Shown here: positions 8,995 through 18,460 of the stretch, piece by piece
How the letters are laid out: each line of letters opens with the position of its first letter
Numbering within the stretch: position 1 is the first letter of the stretch
Source of the DNA: Neobacillus sp. PS2-9
GTDB taxonomy: Bacteria; Bacillota; Bacilli; Bacillales; Cytobacillaceae
NCBI RefSeq assembly: GCF_030915525.1
Contig: NZ_CP133269.1
Location: forward strand, 4,987,501-5,051,500
Direction of reading: 5' to 3'
DNA length: 64,000 nt
The notes under the pieces: model-generated
Told to the model about the DNA's origin: nothing
Database searches by the model: none
Seen by the model: the letters and a program-made list of their open reading frames with translations, nothing else
Translations under genes and position numbers: made by a program

Positions 8995-9345
8995 CTAAAC
9001 TTCCTCAATCACCACTTGTGCCACAGCATATTCCCTGCTGTGTGAAATCGATAAATGTGCTTGGACGTTTGGTTTTACTATATGAGGTTTGCCGAGTTGA
9101 TCGCTAATTATTTCAATATCTAGGAAGGATAGTTCTTTTCCAATCCCTGTTCCTGCCGCTTTTGAGAATGCCTCCTTAGCTGCAAATCTCCCTGCCAGAA
9201 ACTCCACCTTGCGCCTTTCTGAAAGGGTTTCGAATGTATCCCTTTCACGAGCAGTTAATATGCGGTCAATTAACTTCGTTTGTCTATTCAATATGTCCTG
9301 AACCCTTGAAAGTTCAATAATATCAATTCCAATTCCTTTAATCAT
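8995..9345 (-). CDS. acpS: Holo-[acyl-carrier-protein] synthase
   Basis: The product (116 aa) transfers 4'-phosphopantetheine from CoA to acyl carrier protein. Both Mg-binding signatures are present: [11 protein letters not shown] at the N-terminus (Asp8) and [15 protein letters not shown] around residue 58 (Glu). [14 protein letters not shown] is a third family block. The gene is divergent from the rhomboid gene, as acpS and ydcA are in B. subtilis. Confidence 0.96.
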   Translation of the reverse strand: MIKGIGIDIIELSRVQDILNRQTKLIDRILTARERDTFETLSERRKVEFLAGRFAAKEAFSKAAGTGIGKELSFLDIEIISDQLGKPHIVKPNVQAHLSISHSREYAVAQVVIEEV

Positions 9346-9436
9346 CGTGCATCATTCCTTCTATTTATATTGTCATCGGCATAATAGTGTACAAGACAGA
9401 AATTAAGGTTATCATGATAGTGAGAGGAGGGTGTTC

Positions 9437-10165
9437 ATGTTTACAAGGACTGAAAACGTACGTGAGTTTATTCGTTTCTATCCCGTTGTTTCAATTATCG
9501 TCAGCATTCACTTAGTATTATATCTTTTAACCATCTTACCCATATTCCCAAACTATTGGTTTTTTGAAAATTTTTCTGGAGTCAATCTTTATATTATGGA
9601 AGGGCAATTTTGGAGGCTAATTACACCGACTTTTATGCACAGTGGTTTCTCTCATATGCTATTTAATAGTTTTTCATTGGTACTATTCGGACCTGCACTG
9701 GAGCGGATGCTAGGTGGAGGAAGATTTTTACTTGTGTATCTTCTCTCCGGACTAATAGCCAATGTGGCTACACTGCTGCTAGAACCATTAACATATACTC
9801 ATGTCGGCTCAAGTGGAGCGATTTTTGGGCTTTTCGGCTATTATATAGCCATCGTTATCTTCCGAAAAAATATGATGACAAAACAAAACTCACAAATTAT
9901 CATCACACTCAGTGTAGTCAGTTTAATTATGACCTTTCTTCAGCCAAATATTAATATTACGGCGCATCTTTTTGGTTTGTTAGGCGGCTTTTTACTAGGC
10001 GCCATTCCTTATTATAATAAAAAAGATCTTTCTGATTCTATTAAAGGAACCGCCAACTGGGCAAACAGCAGAAAGAAAAATCTGTCTTTTCAATCCCCAG
10101 TGAAGGTTTTGGTATGGGCCGTCATCATTATTATTGCCGTTCTTGGATTTTGGAGTCAAAAATAA
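9437..10165 (+). CDS. ydcA: Rhomboid family intramembrane serine protease
   Basis: The product (242 aa) has about six membrane segments. The rhomboid catalytic pair is intact: Ser in HVGSSGAIFGLFG and His in NITAHLFGLLGG. The WRLITPTFMHSGFSHMLFN block before it is the usual L1 and helix-2 region. Substrates are unknown. A GTG at 9431 overlaps the GGAGGG; the ATG at 9437, 5 nt downstream of it, is preferred. Confidence 0.9.
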   Translation: MFTRTENVREFIRFYPVVSIIVSIHLVLYLLTILPIFPNYWFFENFSGVNLYIMEGQFWRLITPTFMHSGFSHMLFNSFSLVLFGPALERMLGGGRFLLVYLLSGLIANVATLLLEPLTYTHVGSSGAIFGLFGYYIAIVIFRKNMMTKQNSQIIITLSVVSLIMTFLQPNINITAHLFGLLGGFLLGAIPYYNKKDLSDSIKGTANWANSRKKNLSFQSPVKVLVWAVIIIIAVLGFWSQK

Positions 10166-10212
10166 CAGGGCTGGTATATTTATAGGTGGATGAATGAGTT
10201 TATTAATCGAAT

Positions 10213-10415
10213 GAAGGACAAAATCCTGCTTCATTACTATGAAATTGTCCTTCATCCCGCTCGTGAAGGACAAAACCCTGCTTCATTCCTATAAAATTGT
10301 CCTTCATCCCGCTTATGAAGGACAAAATCCTGCTTCATTCCTATAAAATTGTCCTTCATCCCGCTTATGAAGGACAAAATCCTGCTTCATTCCTGTAAAA
10401 TTGTCCTTCATTTCG
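10213..10415. repeat. 52-bp tandem repeat, four units
   Basis: Units begin with GAAGGACAAAATCCTGCTTC at 10213, 10265, 10317 and 10369, an exact 52-bp spacing. Each unit is itself an imperfect palindrome, because GAAGGACAAAAT is answered by AAATTGTCCTTC, so transcripts in either direction would form a string of hairpins. The array lies between the convergent rhomboid and uvsE genes. The units differ at only a few bases. Confidence 0.92.
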
Positions 10416-10426
10416 TTTTCCCAGGC

Positions 10427-11392
10427 CTATTTCATCTGAAAACTAGACTGATCGAGCCAATTTACCCCCTCATACTCCTTTAAATCCTTCACCAATTGAA
10501 AAAGCGCAGCATCTTTTTGTTTGGCTTCTATCATGCAGTGAATCTCCGGAACCGTGCCTTTTATTTCTTTTAAAAAATCCATGAACATTTCAGGATTAAC
10601 ATTGTCTGCATGTGCGCGAAATTCCTTTTCCGAACGAGGACTAGAGATATGCATTTTCACCGGTAACGGCGAATGTGCCCAGGTGCTAATAATCCGCTCC
10701 CAATCTGAAACCCAATCCAAATCTTCAAAATTCGCTAAGTGGTGGTGATAATCAAACACCATCGGAATCCCTAACTTTTCACAAAGATATAATGTATCCT
10801 TTACAGTAAAAGTAGTATCGTCATTTTCCAGCATAATCATTTTTTGAAGTGAAGGCTTAATGTACGCCCAGTTATGAATAAACAGCTCCAATGCCTTTTC
10901 TTTATCCTCATATCCACCACCGACATGGAGAACACATCGGTGTTCGGTATCTATATCTATCCCTCTAAGCAGCGCTTCATGCATCACAAGGGTTTTTAAT
11001 GAGTTTTTTAAAATTTCCTTATCGGGCGAATTCAAAACGACAAAATGGTCGGGATGAAAATCGATCCTCATGTTCTTTTCTTTACTATAACTGCCCAAAT
11101 TTCCGAGCGCCTCTTTTAAGGGCTCCATATAGTTCCAATCTAATAATTCTCCATGATTCGCAAGCGGAATCAGACGAGAACTTAAGCGAAAAAAGTGAAT
11201 TTCGTTGGCCGCAGTATGTTTTAATAACCGCAAACAATTTTCTATGTTTGAGATTGCAATTCTTTCTAGTTTCCGAATGCCTGCCTCTCGGTCTTTAATC
11301 CGGCTGAATTGCGCAAAGGTCATCGTTTGAGAGGGGGAAGCATTGGCTACCTCTACGCTCATTGCTACGTATCCAAGACGAACAATTGTCAT
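10427..11392 (-). CDS. uvsE: UV DNA damage endonuclease
   Basis: The product (321 aa) matches UvsE/UVDE. It starts MTIVRLGYVAMSVE and contains HFFRLSSRLIPLANH, RIDFHPDHFVVLNSP, VLHVGGGYEDK, MLENDD and MVFDYHHH, which supply the His, Asp and Glu metal ligands of this TIM-barrel nuclease. The enzyme nicks 5' of UV photoproducts independently of UvrABC and serves spores and vegetative cells. It is a lone gene between the 52-bp array and cshA, and is not part of the B. subtilis order here. Confidence 0.95.
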   Translation of the reverse strand: MTIVRLGYVAMSVEVANASPSQTMTFAQFSRIKDREAGIRKLERIAISNIENCLRLLKHTAANEIHFFRLSSRLIPLANHGELLDWNYMEPLKEALGNLGSYSKEKNMRIDFHPDHFVVLNSPDKEILKNSLKTLVMHEALLRGIDIDTEHRCVLHVGGGYEDKEKALELFIHNWAYIKPSLQKMIMLENDDTTFTVKDTLYLCEKLGIPMVFDYHHHLANFEDLDWVSDWERIISTWAHSPLPVKMHISSPRSEKEFRAHADNVNPEMFMDFLKEIKGTVPEIHCMIEAKQKDAALFQLVKDLKEYEGVNWLDQSSFQMK

Positions 11393-11443
11393 ACCATCAC
11401 TCCATCGTAAGAGTTTTTATTAGTATTCCCTTAATGGACATAG

Positions 11444-11472
11444 AAAAAAGCATGAACATAAAGTCCATGCTT
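11444..11472 (-). terminator. Terminator of cshA
   Basis: The hairpin AAGCATGGAC/GTTCATGCTT is followed leftward by a T-run, 16 bp past the cshA stop. Confidence 0.85.
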
Positions 11473-11487
11473 CTTATTGTTTATGAA

Positions 11488-12987
11488 TTAACGTTCTTGA
11501 AACGATCTTGGCTTAGATGGCTTGCCACCCGTTCTTTTTTCACCGCTTCTTGGTTTTACCGGTGCCTTTTTTCTGTTACGATCGCCACCACCATAAGATC
11601 CTCTAGAATCATCTCTTCTTTTACGGTCACGATCATTGTAAGATTTTCTTTCTCTTTTTTGTGGAAGCTGTTCTTCTGTCAGCTTAATCGGTGTCGTATC
11701 AGGTTCCTTCGTAAGCATCTTAAGGACAGCTGCGATAACTGTTTCTGCATCGTTTTCTTCAAGCAATTCTTGAGCAGCTGCTTTGTAGTAATGAAGATTA
11801 TTTGATTCAATCGTCTGAACGATTTTTTCAACCACTGCTTTTTGTTGGCCTTCTAATGCTTCATCAAGCGTAGGAGTCTTCATTTTTTCCATCTTGCTTC
11901 TAGTCGTCTTTTCCACAACAGCAAGATAAGATTTTTCACGCGGAGTAATAAATGTTAGTGCTACACCCTTTTTACCCGCACGACCTGTACGTCCAATACG
12001 GTGAACATAACTCTCTGGATCCTGTGGAATATCAAAGTTATATACATGCGTTACGCCAGAAATATCAAGTCCCCTCGCAGCAACATCAGTTGCAACAAGT
12101 ACATCAATTGTTCCTTCTTTAAACTTGCGAAGAACAGAGATCCGTTTTGCCTGGCTTAAGTCACCATGAATACCTTCTGCTGTATATCCTCTTAAAGTTA
12201 ATGCTTCTGACAACTCATCCACACGGCGTTTTGTACGACCAAATACAATGGCCAATTCTGGTGATTGAATATCAAGAAGTCTTGTTAACACATCGAATTT
12301 ATTTCTTTCTTGAACTTCAAGATAGAATTGTTCAATGGAAGGAACAGTCATTTCTTTCGTTTTAACACGCACAATTTGCGGGTTCTTCATGAATTTTTCT
12401 GCCATTCTTTGAATCGGTCCTGGCATTGTCGCAGAGAAAAGCAATGTTTGGCGCTCTTCTGGAGTTGCAGCAAGAATGGATTCAATATCTTCAATGAATC
12501 CCATGTTTAGCATTTCATCTGCTTCATCAAGAATCACAGTATTTACTGTATCTAAGCGCATTGTTTTTCTGTTAATATGGTCTAACACACGTCCAGGGGT
12601 ACCAACAATGATATGAGGAGCCTTTTTGAGTGAACGGATTTGGCGGCTGATATCCTGACCTCCGTAAATAGGTAGGACACGAACTCTTTTACCCGCTCCA
12701 ATTTTATAAAGCTCTTCTGAAACTTGAATCGCTAACTCACGGGTTGGTGCAATAATAATCCCTTGAATAGCATCCATTTTTGTATCAATTTTTTCCACCA
12801 ATGGAATTCCAAATGCAGCTGTTTTACCAGTTCCTGTTTGAGCTTGACCGATCAAATCCTTATTTTCTAAGCTCAATGGAATTGTTTCTGACTGGATTGG
12901 TGTTGCCTCCTCAAAACCCATTTTGAGTACAGCTTTTAAAGTGGCCTGGCTTAGACCTAAATCTTCAAACTTTGTCAATGTTTTCAT
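11488..12987 (-). CDS. cshA: DEAD-box ATP-dependent RNA helicase CshA
   Basis: The product (499 aa) has all helicase motifs in order: Q motif ([13 protein letters not shown]), Walker [27 protein letters not shown], and [11 protein letters not shown] basic Arg/Gly-rich tail ([20 protein letters not shown]) follows, typical of CshA. In Bacillus and Staphylococcus it works with the RNA degradosome and in ribosome assembly, especially in the cold. Length is close to the 494-aa B. subtilis protein. Confidence 0.96.
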   Translation of the reverse strand: MKTLTKFEDLGLSQATLKAVLKMGFEEATPIQSETIPLSLENKDLIGQAQTGTGKTAAFGIPLVEKIDTKMDAIQGIIIAPTRELAIQVSEELYKIGAGKRVRVLPIYGGQDISRQIRSLKKAPHIIVGTPGRVLDHINRKTMRLDTVNTVILDEADEMLNMGFIEDIESILAATPEERQTLLFSATMPGPIQRMAEKFMKNPQIVRVKTKEMTVPSIEQFYLEVQERNKFDVLTRLLDIQSPELAIVFGRTKRRVDELSEALTLRGYTAEGIHGDLSQAKRISVLRKFKEGTIDVLVATDVAARGLDISGVTHVYNFDIPQDPESYVHRIGRTGRAGKKGVALTFITPREKSYLAVVEKTTRSKMEKMKTPTLDEALEGQQKAVVEKIVQTIESNNLHYYKAAAQELLEENDAETVIAAVLKMLTKEPDTTPIKLTEEQLPQKRERKSYNDRDRKRRDDSRGSYGGGDRNRKKAPVKPRSGEKRTGGKPSKPRSFQER

Positions 12988-13083
12988 TCTCCTTCATCTA
13001 TTTGAAAATATTTATAGTACTGAATATTTTCGTCCGATACGCATCAAAATGCCGTAGTAATCAGGTAACATCTTTATTTTACC

Positions 13084-13120
13084 AAAAAAAAGACATTCTC
13101 CAAAGGAGTATGCCCTTTTT
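13084..13120 (-). terminator. Terminator after the esterase gene
   Basis: The imperfect hairpin AAGGGCATACTCC/GGAGAATGTCTT is followed leftward by a long T-run. A short reading frame crossing it (13012-13203) is not called as a gene. Confidence 0.75.
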
Positions 13121-13208
13121 GCTCGTTCTTTAGACACGTTGATGATTATCATACCACTCTTACTAGTATTTTGCAATAAAGACACATTGCTTACTATTTC
13201 CAACAGTC

Positions 13209-13898
13209 TTATTGCTCCATCAAAAAGTCTAACACTTGATTAAACAGGGCACCACGTTCTTCACAATGGCAGATATGATGTTTCGATTGCTTAATATAGG
13301 TAAGTTTTTTATGTTTCGCACCTATTGTTTGATATAAATATTCAGCACTCTTAAGCGGCACAATACCGTCACACTCACCCTGTGCAATCAATGTCGGGAC
13401 TTCCACTTGTTTTAAAAGAGGTTTAATAAAAGCAACAAGTTGGCGGAATTGCAGAGTAGCCGCTATAGGTGTTTCTGTTATTTTTCTTTTATAGCGGTGA
13501 AATAATTCATTCTCTTTTAAGTTTCCTTTGAAAGCGTCAATTAAGGTCAGCTTAATATCAGCAACCAGCTGCCTTGGATTCATATAATAGGCAGCTGCGC
13601 TAAGGAGAATTAGCTTATCAACAGGATAATTGGCAGCTAGATAACTGGCGATCATTCCGCCCATGGAAAAACCCACCACATATACCTCATCACAGGTTTC
13701 GATGAGTTTTTTCAGCTCTGTCTCTGCATGGTTAATCCACTCCTGGTAATGAACTCCTTTTAGTGAACTCGTTTCACCATGTCCTGGTAGAGTAGGAACA
13801 CGAAATTCCCAATCCGTATGTTTTTGTAAAAATTCAACTAAGGGTTCTACCTCATAGGGAGCACCAGTAAAGCCATGAATACATAAACAGCCAATCAT
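13209..13898 (-). CDS. Alpha/beta hydrolase, carboxylesterase family
   Basis: The product (229 aa) resembles the small thermostable carboxylesterases (B. subtilis YvaK, Geobacillus Est30). It has the oxyanion-hole HGFTG near the N-terminus, nucleophile motif GFSMGG, acid in AQGECDGIVP and His in KQSKHHICH. Est30-like enzymes cleave short-chain esters; the natural substrate is unknown. It lies 39 bp downstream of murF on the same strand and ends at a good terminator, so it is probably co-transcribed with ddl-murF. Confidence 0.88.
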   Translation of the reverse strand: MIGCLCIHGFTGAPYEVEPLVEFLQKHTDWEFRVPTLPGHGETSSLKGVHYQEWINHAETELKKLIETCDEVYVVGFSMGGMIASYLAANYPVDKLILLSAAAYYMNPRQLVADIKLTLIDAFKGNLKENELFHRYKRKITETPIAATLQFRQLVAFIKPLLKQVEVPTLIAQGECDGIVPLKSAEYLYQTIGAKHKKLTYIKQSKHHICHCEERGALFNQVLDFLMEQ

Positions 13899-13937
13899 CC
13901 CGTTTCACCTGCCATATACTCCAAATTTTCCCTTACC

Positions 13938-15314
13938 CTATTTTTGTAACGCGGTGACGATTTCCTCCATCTTCATCCCTCGTGATGCCTTTACAAGGAT
14001 TAAAGTCTGTTCATTCACATGCCTTTTTAATTTCTCAATGAGTTCTGCTTTATCACGAAAGGCAAATACACGCTGCTCCCCTAAAATCTTCTTTGCCCCT
14101 TTGGCAATGTGTTCCCCTAGAGGGCCAAAAGTAAAAAGAATATCCGTTTTTTCTGCATCCAGGCCTTCTCCAATTTGCAAGTGGTATTGCTCTTCTTGAG
14201 GCCCAAGCTCGAGCATATCACCAAGAACAAGGATTTTTCGATCATATCCTTGGAGATTTGACACTAGTTCGATCGCCGCCATCATGGAAGTAGGACTCGC
14301 ATTATAGGCATCGTTAATTATTTTTTCCCCACGTTTGCCCTCAACTAGCTCCATACGCATATTCGTTAGCTTAATTCCTGATAAGCCGGCCTTCATTTTT
14401 TCATATGGAATGGAAAAATAGTGGGCAATGTGCATAGCTGCTAATGCATTTAAAATATTATGAGTTCCTAGCACTGGAAGTTCGAAGCTTTCTGTTGAGG
14501 CATTCATTTTAAAACAGTTTCCTTGAGCCATTTGGGTAATTTCTGTTGGGTATAAGTCGTTTGTTTCATTTCGGCCAAAGGTTTTCACTTGAACATTGCC
14601 TTTATATTGTTTAATCCGCTCCATTAAAAGTGGCTCATCTCCATGAAGAACAGCCAGTCCACCATCCTGAAGTCCTTGTAGGATTTCTAATTTTGCTTCT
14701 GCTATCCCTTCACGAGAACCAAGGTCCAGAAGATGGGATTCACCAATATTCGTGATCACAACCGCATCAGGGCATGCAAGCTTGGTAAGGAATTCAATTT
14801 CTCCTCTTCCGCTCATCCCCATTTCAAGTACAGCCACTTCTGTATCCTCATGCAAACCTAACACCGTTAATGGAAGACCAATATGGTTGTTATAGTTACC
14901 TTCTGTTTTTTGTACTTTATATTGGGTCGATAATAGGCTTGTTGTCATATCTTTAGTCGTTGTTTTCCCGTTACTTCCAGTAATTCCGACCACTTTAACA
15001 GGTAACTGTTTCCGATAATTCCGGGCTAATTCCTGAAATGCGGTGAGACAGTCGTCCACAATGAGGATAGGCAGGTTTTCCGGTGGATTAGGAACATCCT
15101 TCTGCCAAAGGGCAGCTGCTGCTCCTTTTTCAATCGATTCCACTACATACTTATGCCCATCCACACGTTCACCTTTAAATGGGACAAATAGATTTCCTGC
15201 CCCAATTTTTCGAGAATCAATGGTCACACCATTGATTACAACATCTGAGAATGCACTGCTATCATTTCTAGCTGAAACCATCTCAGAAATTTGTTTTAAA
15301 GTACGCTTGATCAT
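13938..15314 (-). CDS. murF: UDP-MurNAc-tripeptide--D-alanyl-D-alanine ligase
   Basis: The product (458 aa) is a complete Mur ligase. It has an N-terminal substrate-binding domain (VTIDSRKIGAGNLFVPFKGE), ATP-binding GITGSNGKTTTKDM, the central EMGMSGRGEI block and the C-terminal INDAYNASPTSM loop. It joins D-Ala-D-Ala to the muramyl tripeptide and so acts directly after Ddl, encoded just upstream. An AAGGAGGGG site precedes the ATG. Confidence 0.97.
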   Translation of the reverse strand: MIKRTLKQISEMVSARNDSSAFSDVVINGVTIDSRKIGAGNLFVPFKGERVDGHKYVVESIEKGAAAALWQKDVPNPPENLPILIVDDCLTAFQELARNYRKQLPVKVVGITGSNGKTTTKDMTTSLLSTQYKVQKTEGNYNNHIGLPLTVLGLHEDTEVAVLEMGMSGRGEIEFLTKLACPDAVVITNIGESHLLDLGSREGIAEAKLEILQGLQDGGLAVLHGDEPLLMERIKQYKGNVQVKTFGRNETNDLYPTEITQMAQGNCFKMNASTESFELPVLGTHNILNALAAMHIAHYFSIPYEKMKAGLSGIKLTNMRMELVEGKRGEKIINDAYNASPTSMMAAIELVSNLQGYDRKILVLGDMLELGPQEEQYHLQIGEGLDAEKTDILFTFGPLGEHIAKGAKKILGEQRVFAFRDKAELIEKLKRHVNEQTLILVKASRGMKMEEIVTALQK

Positions 15315-15389
15315 TTAATACCCCTCCTTCCAATTATTAAACAGAAACGGACACGGCATTACAGCCGTGTCTCCGTTGTCTTTTCTTCA

Positions 15390-16469
15390 CTAGAATGTAT
15401 ATTTTATGTTTTGTTTTTCTGTATGTCTTTCGATTGCCAGTTGAACAAGACGCTCAATTAATTGCGGATACTCAAGTCCTGTATGCTTCCATAAAAGCGG
15501 GAACATGCTAAACGGAGTAAAGCCAGGCATCGTGTTCACTTCATTGATTAATAATTTACCCTCTTTTGTTAAAAAGAAATCAGCCCGAACAAGTCCGGAG
15601 CAATCCAACGCTTTAAATGCTTGAACCGCCATTTCTTTCAACTCAAGGTATTCATCTTCTGTAATATCAGCAGGGATAATTAATGCGGTATCCCCATCTT
15701 CATATTTCGCTTTGTAATCATAAAAATCCTTTTTCGGAACAATTTCTCCAGCAACAGAGCATTCTGGGGCATCGTTTCCTAGGACAGCAATCTCAATTTC
15801 ACGGGCAACTACTCCCTCTTCAATAATGACTTTACGGTCGAATTGAAAAGCCTCCGCAAAAGCTGCCGCTAATTCAGTGCGATTGGTACATTTGCTAATC
15901 CCTACACTTGAGCCTAAATTCGCAGGCTTGACAAAACATGGATAACCTAGTTCTGCCTCCACCTTGCTATATGCATCGTCTGCCCCTTTTTCCCATTCGC
16001 TTTTAATAAAAGCAACATAGTCTACTTGTGCGAGACCTGCTTGTGCAAAGACATTTTTCATCATTACTTTATCCATTCCTGCGGCTGAGGCTAGGACACC
16101 ATTTCCTACATATGGTAGGTTTAATAATTCTAATAATCCTTGAACAGTTCCGTCCTCACCATTTGGTCCGTGAAGCAATGGAAAAATTACATCAAGCGGG
16201 GCAGCCGCCTGCGGTTCCGCTTGGAATAGCGCTGGTGCTAACGAAAGCGGGGATAATTGGTTTCCCTGAGAAAACGCAAGTGCTTGCACGTTCTCTACCG
16301 GCTCACTGAGTTGAGGCCCTTTAACCCATTGACCATCGACATTTATGTAAATAGGATGAATTTCAAATTTCTCAAGATCTAACGCTTTTATAACAGCAAG
16401 AGCTGTCTGTAAGGATACTTGATGCTCGGCGGATTTTCCTCCGTATAATAACCCTAGTTTTGTCTTCAT
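15390..16469 (-). CDS. ddl: D-alanine--D-alanine ligase
   Basis: The product (359 aa) is an ATP-grasp ligase. It shows [13 protein letters not shown] at the N-terminus, [16 protein letters not shown], the glycine-rich [19 protein letters not shown] and the Mg/ATP block [12 protein letters not shown]. It makes D-Ala-D-Ala for MurF and uses the D-alanine made by Alr, encoded 8 kb away. The 75-bp gap to murF holds an ACACGGC/GCCGTGT hairpin (about 15350-15373) that could attenuate murF. Confidence 0.97.
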   Translation of the reverse strand: MKTKLGLLYGGKSAEHQVSLQTALAVIKALDLEKFEIHPIYINVDGQWVKGPQLSEPVENVQALAFSQGNQLSPLSLAPALFQAEPQAAAPLDVIFPLLHGPNGEDGTVQGLLELLNLPYVGNGVLASAAGMDKVMMKNVFAQAGLAQVDYVAFIKSEWEKGADDAYSKVEAELGYPCFVKPANLGSSVGISKCTNRTELAAAFAEAFQFDRKVIIEEGVVAREIEIAVLGNDAPECSVAGEIVPKKDFYDYKAKYEDGDTALIIPADITEDEYLELKEMAVQAFKALDCSGLVRADFFLTKEGKLLINEVNTMPGFTPFSMFPLLWKHTGLEYPQLIERLVQLAIERHTEKQNIKYTF

Positions 16470-16692
16470 ACCAAAACCTCCATATTCTCTTTCACGGTTT
16501 TATTTTAACACTTTATTAAATAAGAAAGGAAATGTAGTCATCCTATTTAGTAATGTTTTTTTCTATTGATTATTGTATGTTTCCAATAGCTTGCTTAAAA
16601 ACAATCTATTGGTAATTTGTCACTATTTCATGCCATTTGCGCTTGTTTTTCCTGTTATGATAATTTTGACAAACCATACGGGGGCGACACAT

Positions 16693-17358
16693 ATGATAAC
16701 CGGTTCATTATTATCTATATTATTATTAGGCTTTGTACTCGGAATCAAGCATGCCATTGAGCCTGACCATGTCATTGCAGTTTCCACTATTGTTAGTGAA
16801 TCCAAAAATATTAAACGATCACTTTTTGCCGGCGTGTATTGGGGGATCGGGCATACCGCCACGTTGTTTATAGTGGGTATGTTCTTACTTGTAGCGAAAA
16901 ATACGATCAACGATACGGTTGCCATGAACCTCGAGTTTCTCGTTGGTATCATGCTGGTTACCTTAGGTTTTAACAGTTTATTATCCCTCATTACACATCG
17001 ACACCATCATACATATACACCATCTGAACACAACAGAAAAACACGCTCAAATGTAAAGTCCTTTTTTATTGGACTTGTTCATGGTCTCGCCGGGAGTGCG
17101 GCCATGGTACTTTTAACCATGAGTACGGTATCAACGGCTTGGCAGGGTTCCCTATATATCCTAATATTTGGTGCAGGTACCGTTGCTGGTATGCTTAGCT
17201 TCTCCACCGTAATCGGCCTCCCGTTTGTGCTAACCTCTGGTAAACAAGTGAATCGCTACTTAAACCACATAACGGGAATTATCAGCATATTATTCGGACT
17301 TTACTATATGTATAACTTAGGTGTGAACGAAGGATTATTTTTCATTTGGTTTTCATAA
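16693..17358 (+). CDS. NicO/UreH-like metal permease
   Basis: The product (221 aa) has about six membrane segments. The first carries LGIKHAIEPDHVIAVSTIV, a variant of the HAxDxDH signature of nickel/cobalt permeases (NicO, RcnA, UreH-like), and LGFNSLLSLITHRHHHTY supplies a His-rich cytoplasmic loop. Transport of nickel or cobalt is inferred from the family only; no urease genes are near. The ATG at 16693 follows GGGGGCG weakly. An upstream in-frame ATG at 16573 would add 40 residues and cannot be excluded. Confidence 0.75.
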   Translation: MITGSLLSILLLGFVLGIKHAIEPDHVIAVSTIVSESKNIKRSLFAGVYWGIGHTATLFIVGMFLLVAKNTINDTVAMNLEFLVGIMLVTLGFNSLLSLITHRHHHTYTPSEHNRKTRSNVKSFFIGLVHGLAGSAAMVLLTMSTVSTAWQGSLYILIFGAGTVAGMLSFSTVIGLPFVLTSGKQVNRYLNHITGIISILFGLYYMYNLGVNEGLFFIWFS

Positions 17359-17382
17359 GAAACCCATCACGTTTAAAAGCAT

Positions 17383-17408
17383 AGGCTGACTCACAAGGAG
17401 TCAGCCTT
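17383..17408. terminator. Bidirectional terminator
   Basis: A perfect 10-bp stem, AGGCTGACTC/GAGTCAGCCT, lies between two convergent genes. Confidence 0.8.
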
Positions 17409-18209
17409 CTATATTACATTCAATTTCCACTCTTTTGTCTTTTTATCAAAGATTAGCTTGGCATGGTATGGTTTATTTGATAGATTTTCATATTCCTCAT
17501 ACATGTCATCCATATTCGCAAAATCACCAATAACCCAGATTGGAATTTCCAAACGTCCGCGTTGATGATCGGCATCCCGTAAAGAAATACAGATTCCTTC
17601 CTTAATGAACGGGGTTAATGAGAGCAGAATTTCTTTATTCACCGGTGGATAGATCCGTTTCTTTCGAATACCAAGAAGGGACTTTTCTTTCTTCAGCTCG
17701 CCTACCTTGCCAGCAACCACTTCACTAAGTAAATGGAAAAAATCCTTAAAGCTTCGGTAATAAATTTTGTTAAACCAGCCATCATCATGCGCTAAATAAA
17801 CAAAACGATTCCCTAGCTTATTATAAAAAGGCAGCTTTAAATGATGTTTTTGATGGCCAAGATACAATAATTCAGCCAACTCTTGCCCTGATAGTTCATT
17901 TAAGACCTCTTCTTCAATAAAATCAATCCAACAAAAGTCCCCATAACTGTATACATCTTCGCCAGCTAATTTATTTATTCTATCTTCCGGACAATATTCG
18001 AGTAGTGTATGCATATTAAAATCAGCATCATCAAAACGGTGCTTTAATAAAAGCAGATGATTTAATGAGCCTGAAAAAGCAGCAGCAAATTCATCGAATT
18101 CAATACCGTAGGACATAACATACTGGTCTGTTTGGTTTAAATGGACATAGATGAGATCCCGTATGTCTTGATGATGCTTCTTCAAAGCCAAACTCCTCCG
18201 ATCAAACAC
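17409..18209 (-). CDS. Hypothetical protein, 266 aa
   Basis: I do not recognise the family. The protein is soluble-looking and rich in aromatic and acidic residues, with no membrane segment or signal peptide and no obvious catalytic motif. The start is good (an AGGAG lies upstream of MFDRRSLALKKHH) and coding character holds to the stop, which abuts a terminator. It is monocistronic between the permease and mgtE. It may be a Bacillaceae-restricted protein. Confidence 0.6.
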   Translation of the reverse strand: MFDRRSLALKKHHQDIRDLIYVHLNQTDQYVMSYGIEFDEFAAAFSGSLNHLLLLKHRFDDADFNMHTLLEYCPEDRINKLAGEDVYSYGDFCWIDFIEEEVLNELSGQELAELLYLGHQKHHLKLPFYNKLGNRFVYLAHDDGWFNKIYYRSFKDFFHLLSEVVAGKVGELKKEKSLLGIRKKRIYPPVNKEILLSLTPFIKEGICISLRDADHQRGRLEIPIWVIGDFANMDDMYEEYENLSNKPYHAKLIFDKKTKEWKLNVI

Positions 18210-18460
18210 ATGTTATTTATGTCTTAAAGAAAATTGCTATACCATTTTTCATACTTACTTATTTTATCAAATAATAGGTCAAATAGCTTATTTCAATTCT
18301 TTTACAAATAATATTTTTGAATAACACCTATTTTGCTTTTTCAGAATTACACATACTAGTATATAGCACTTCTTATTATTATCTCAGTTTCCCCTCTATT
18401 TCATTGATTTATTTTATGAAAATCATCAACACCGCACCTGAGGAAAGGAGTGTGGCCGGC

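Noticed and set aside
10213..10415. Possible CRISPR array
   Set aside because: Units are contiguous 52-bp repeats without variable spacers, and no cas genes are nearby.
13012..13203. 63-codon reading frame
   Set aside because: It crosses the T-run and hairpin of a terminator and has no ribosome-binding site.
18210..18460. M-box riboswitch upstream of mgtE
   Set aside because: The conserved core of the M-box is not recognisable in these 250 bp.
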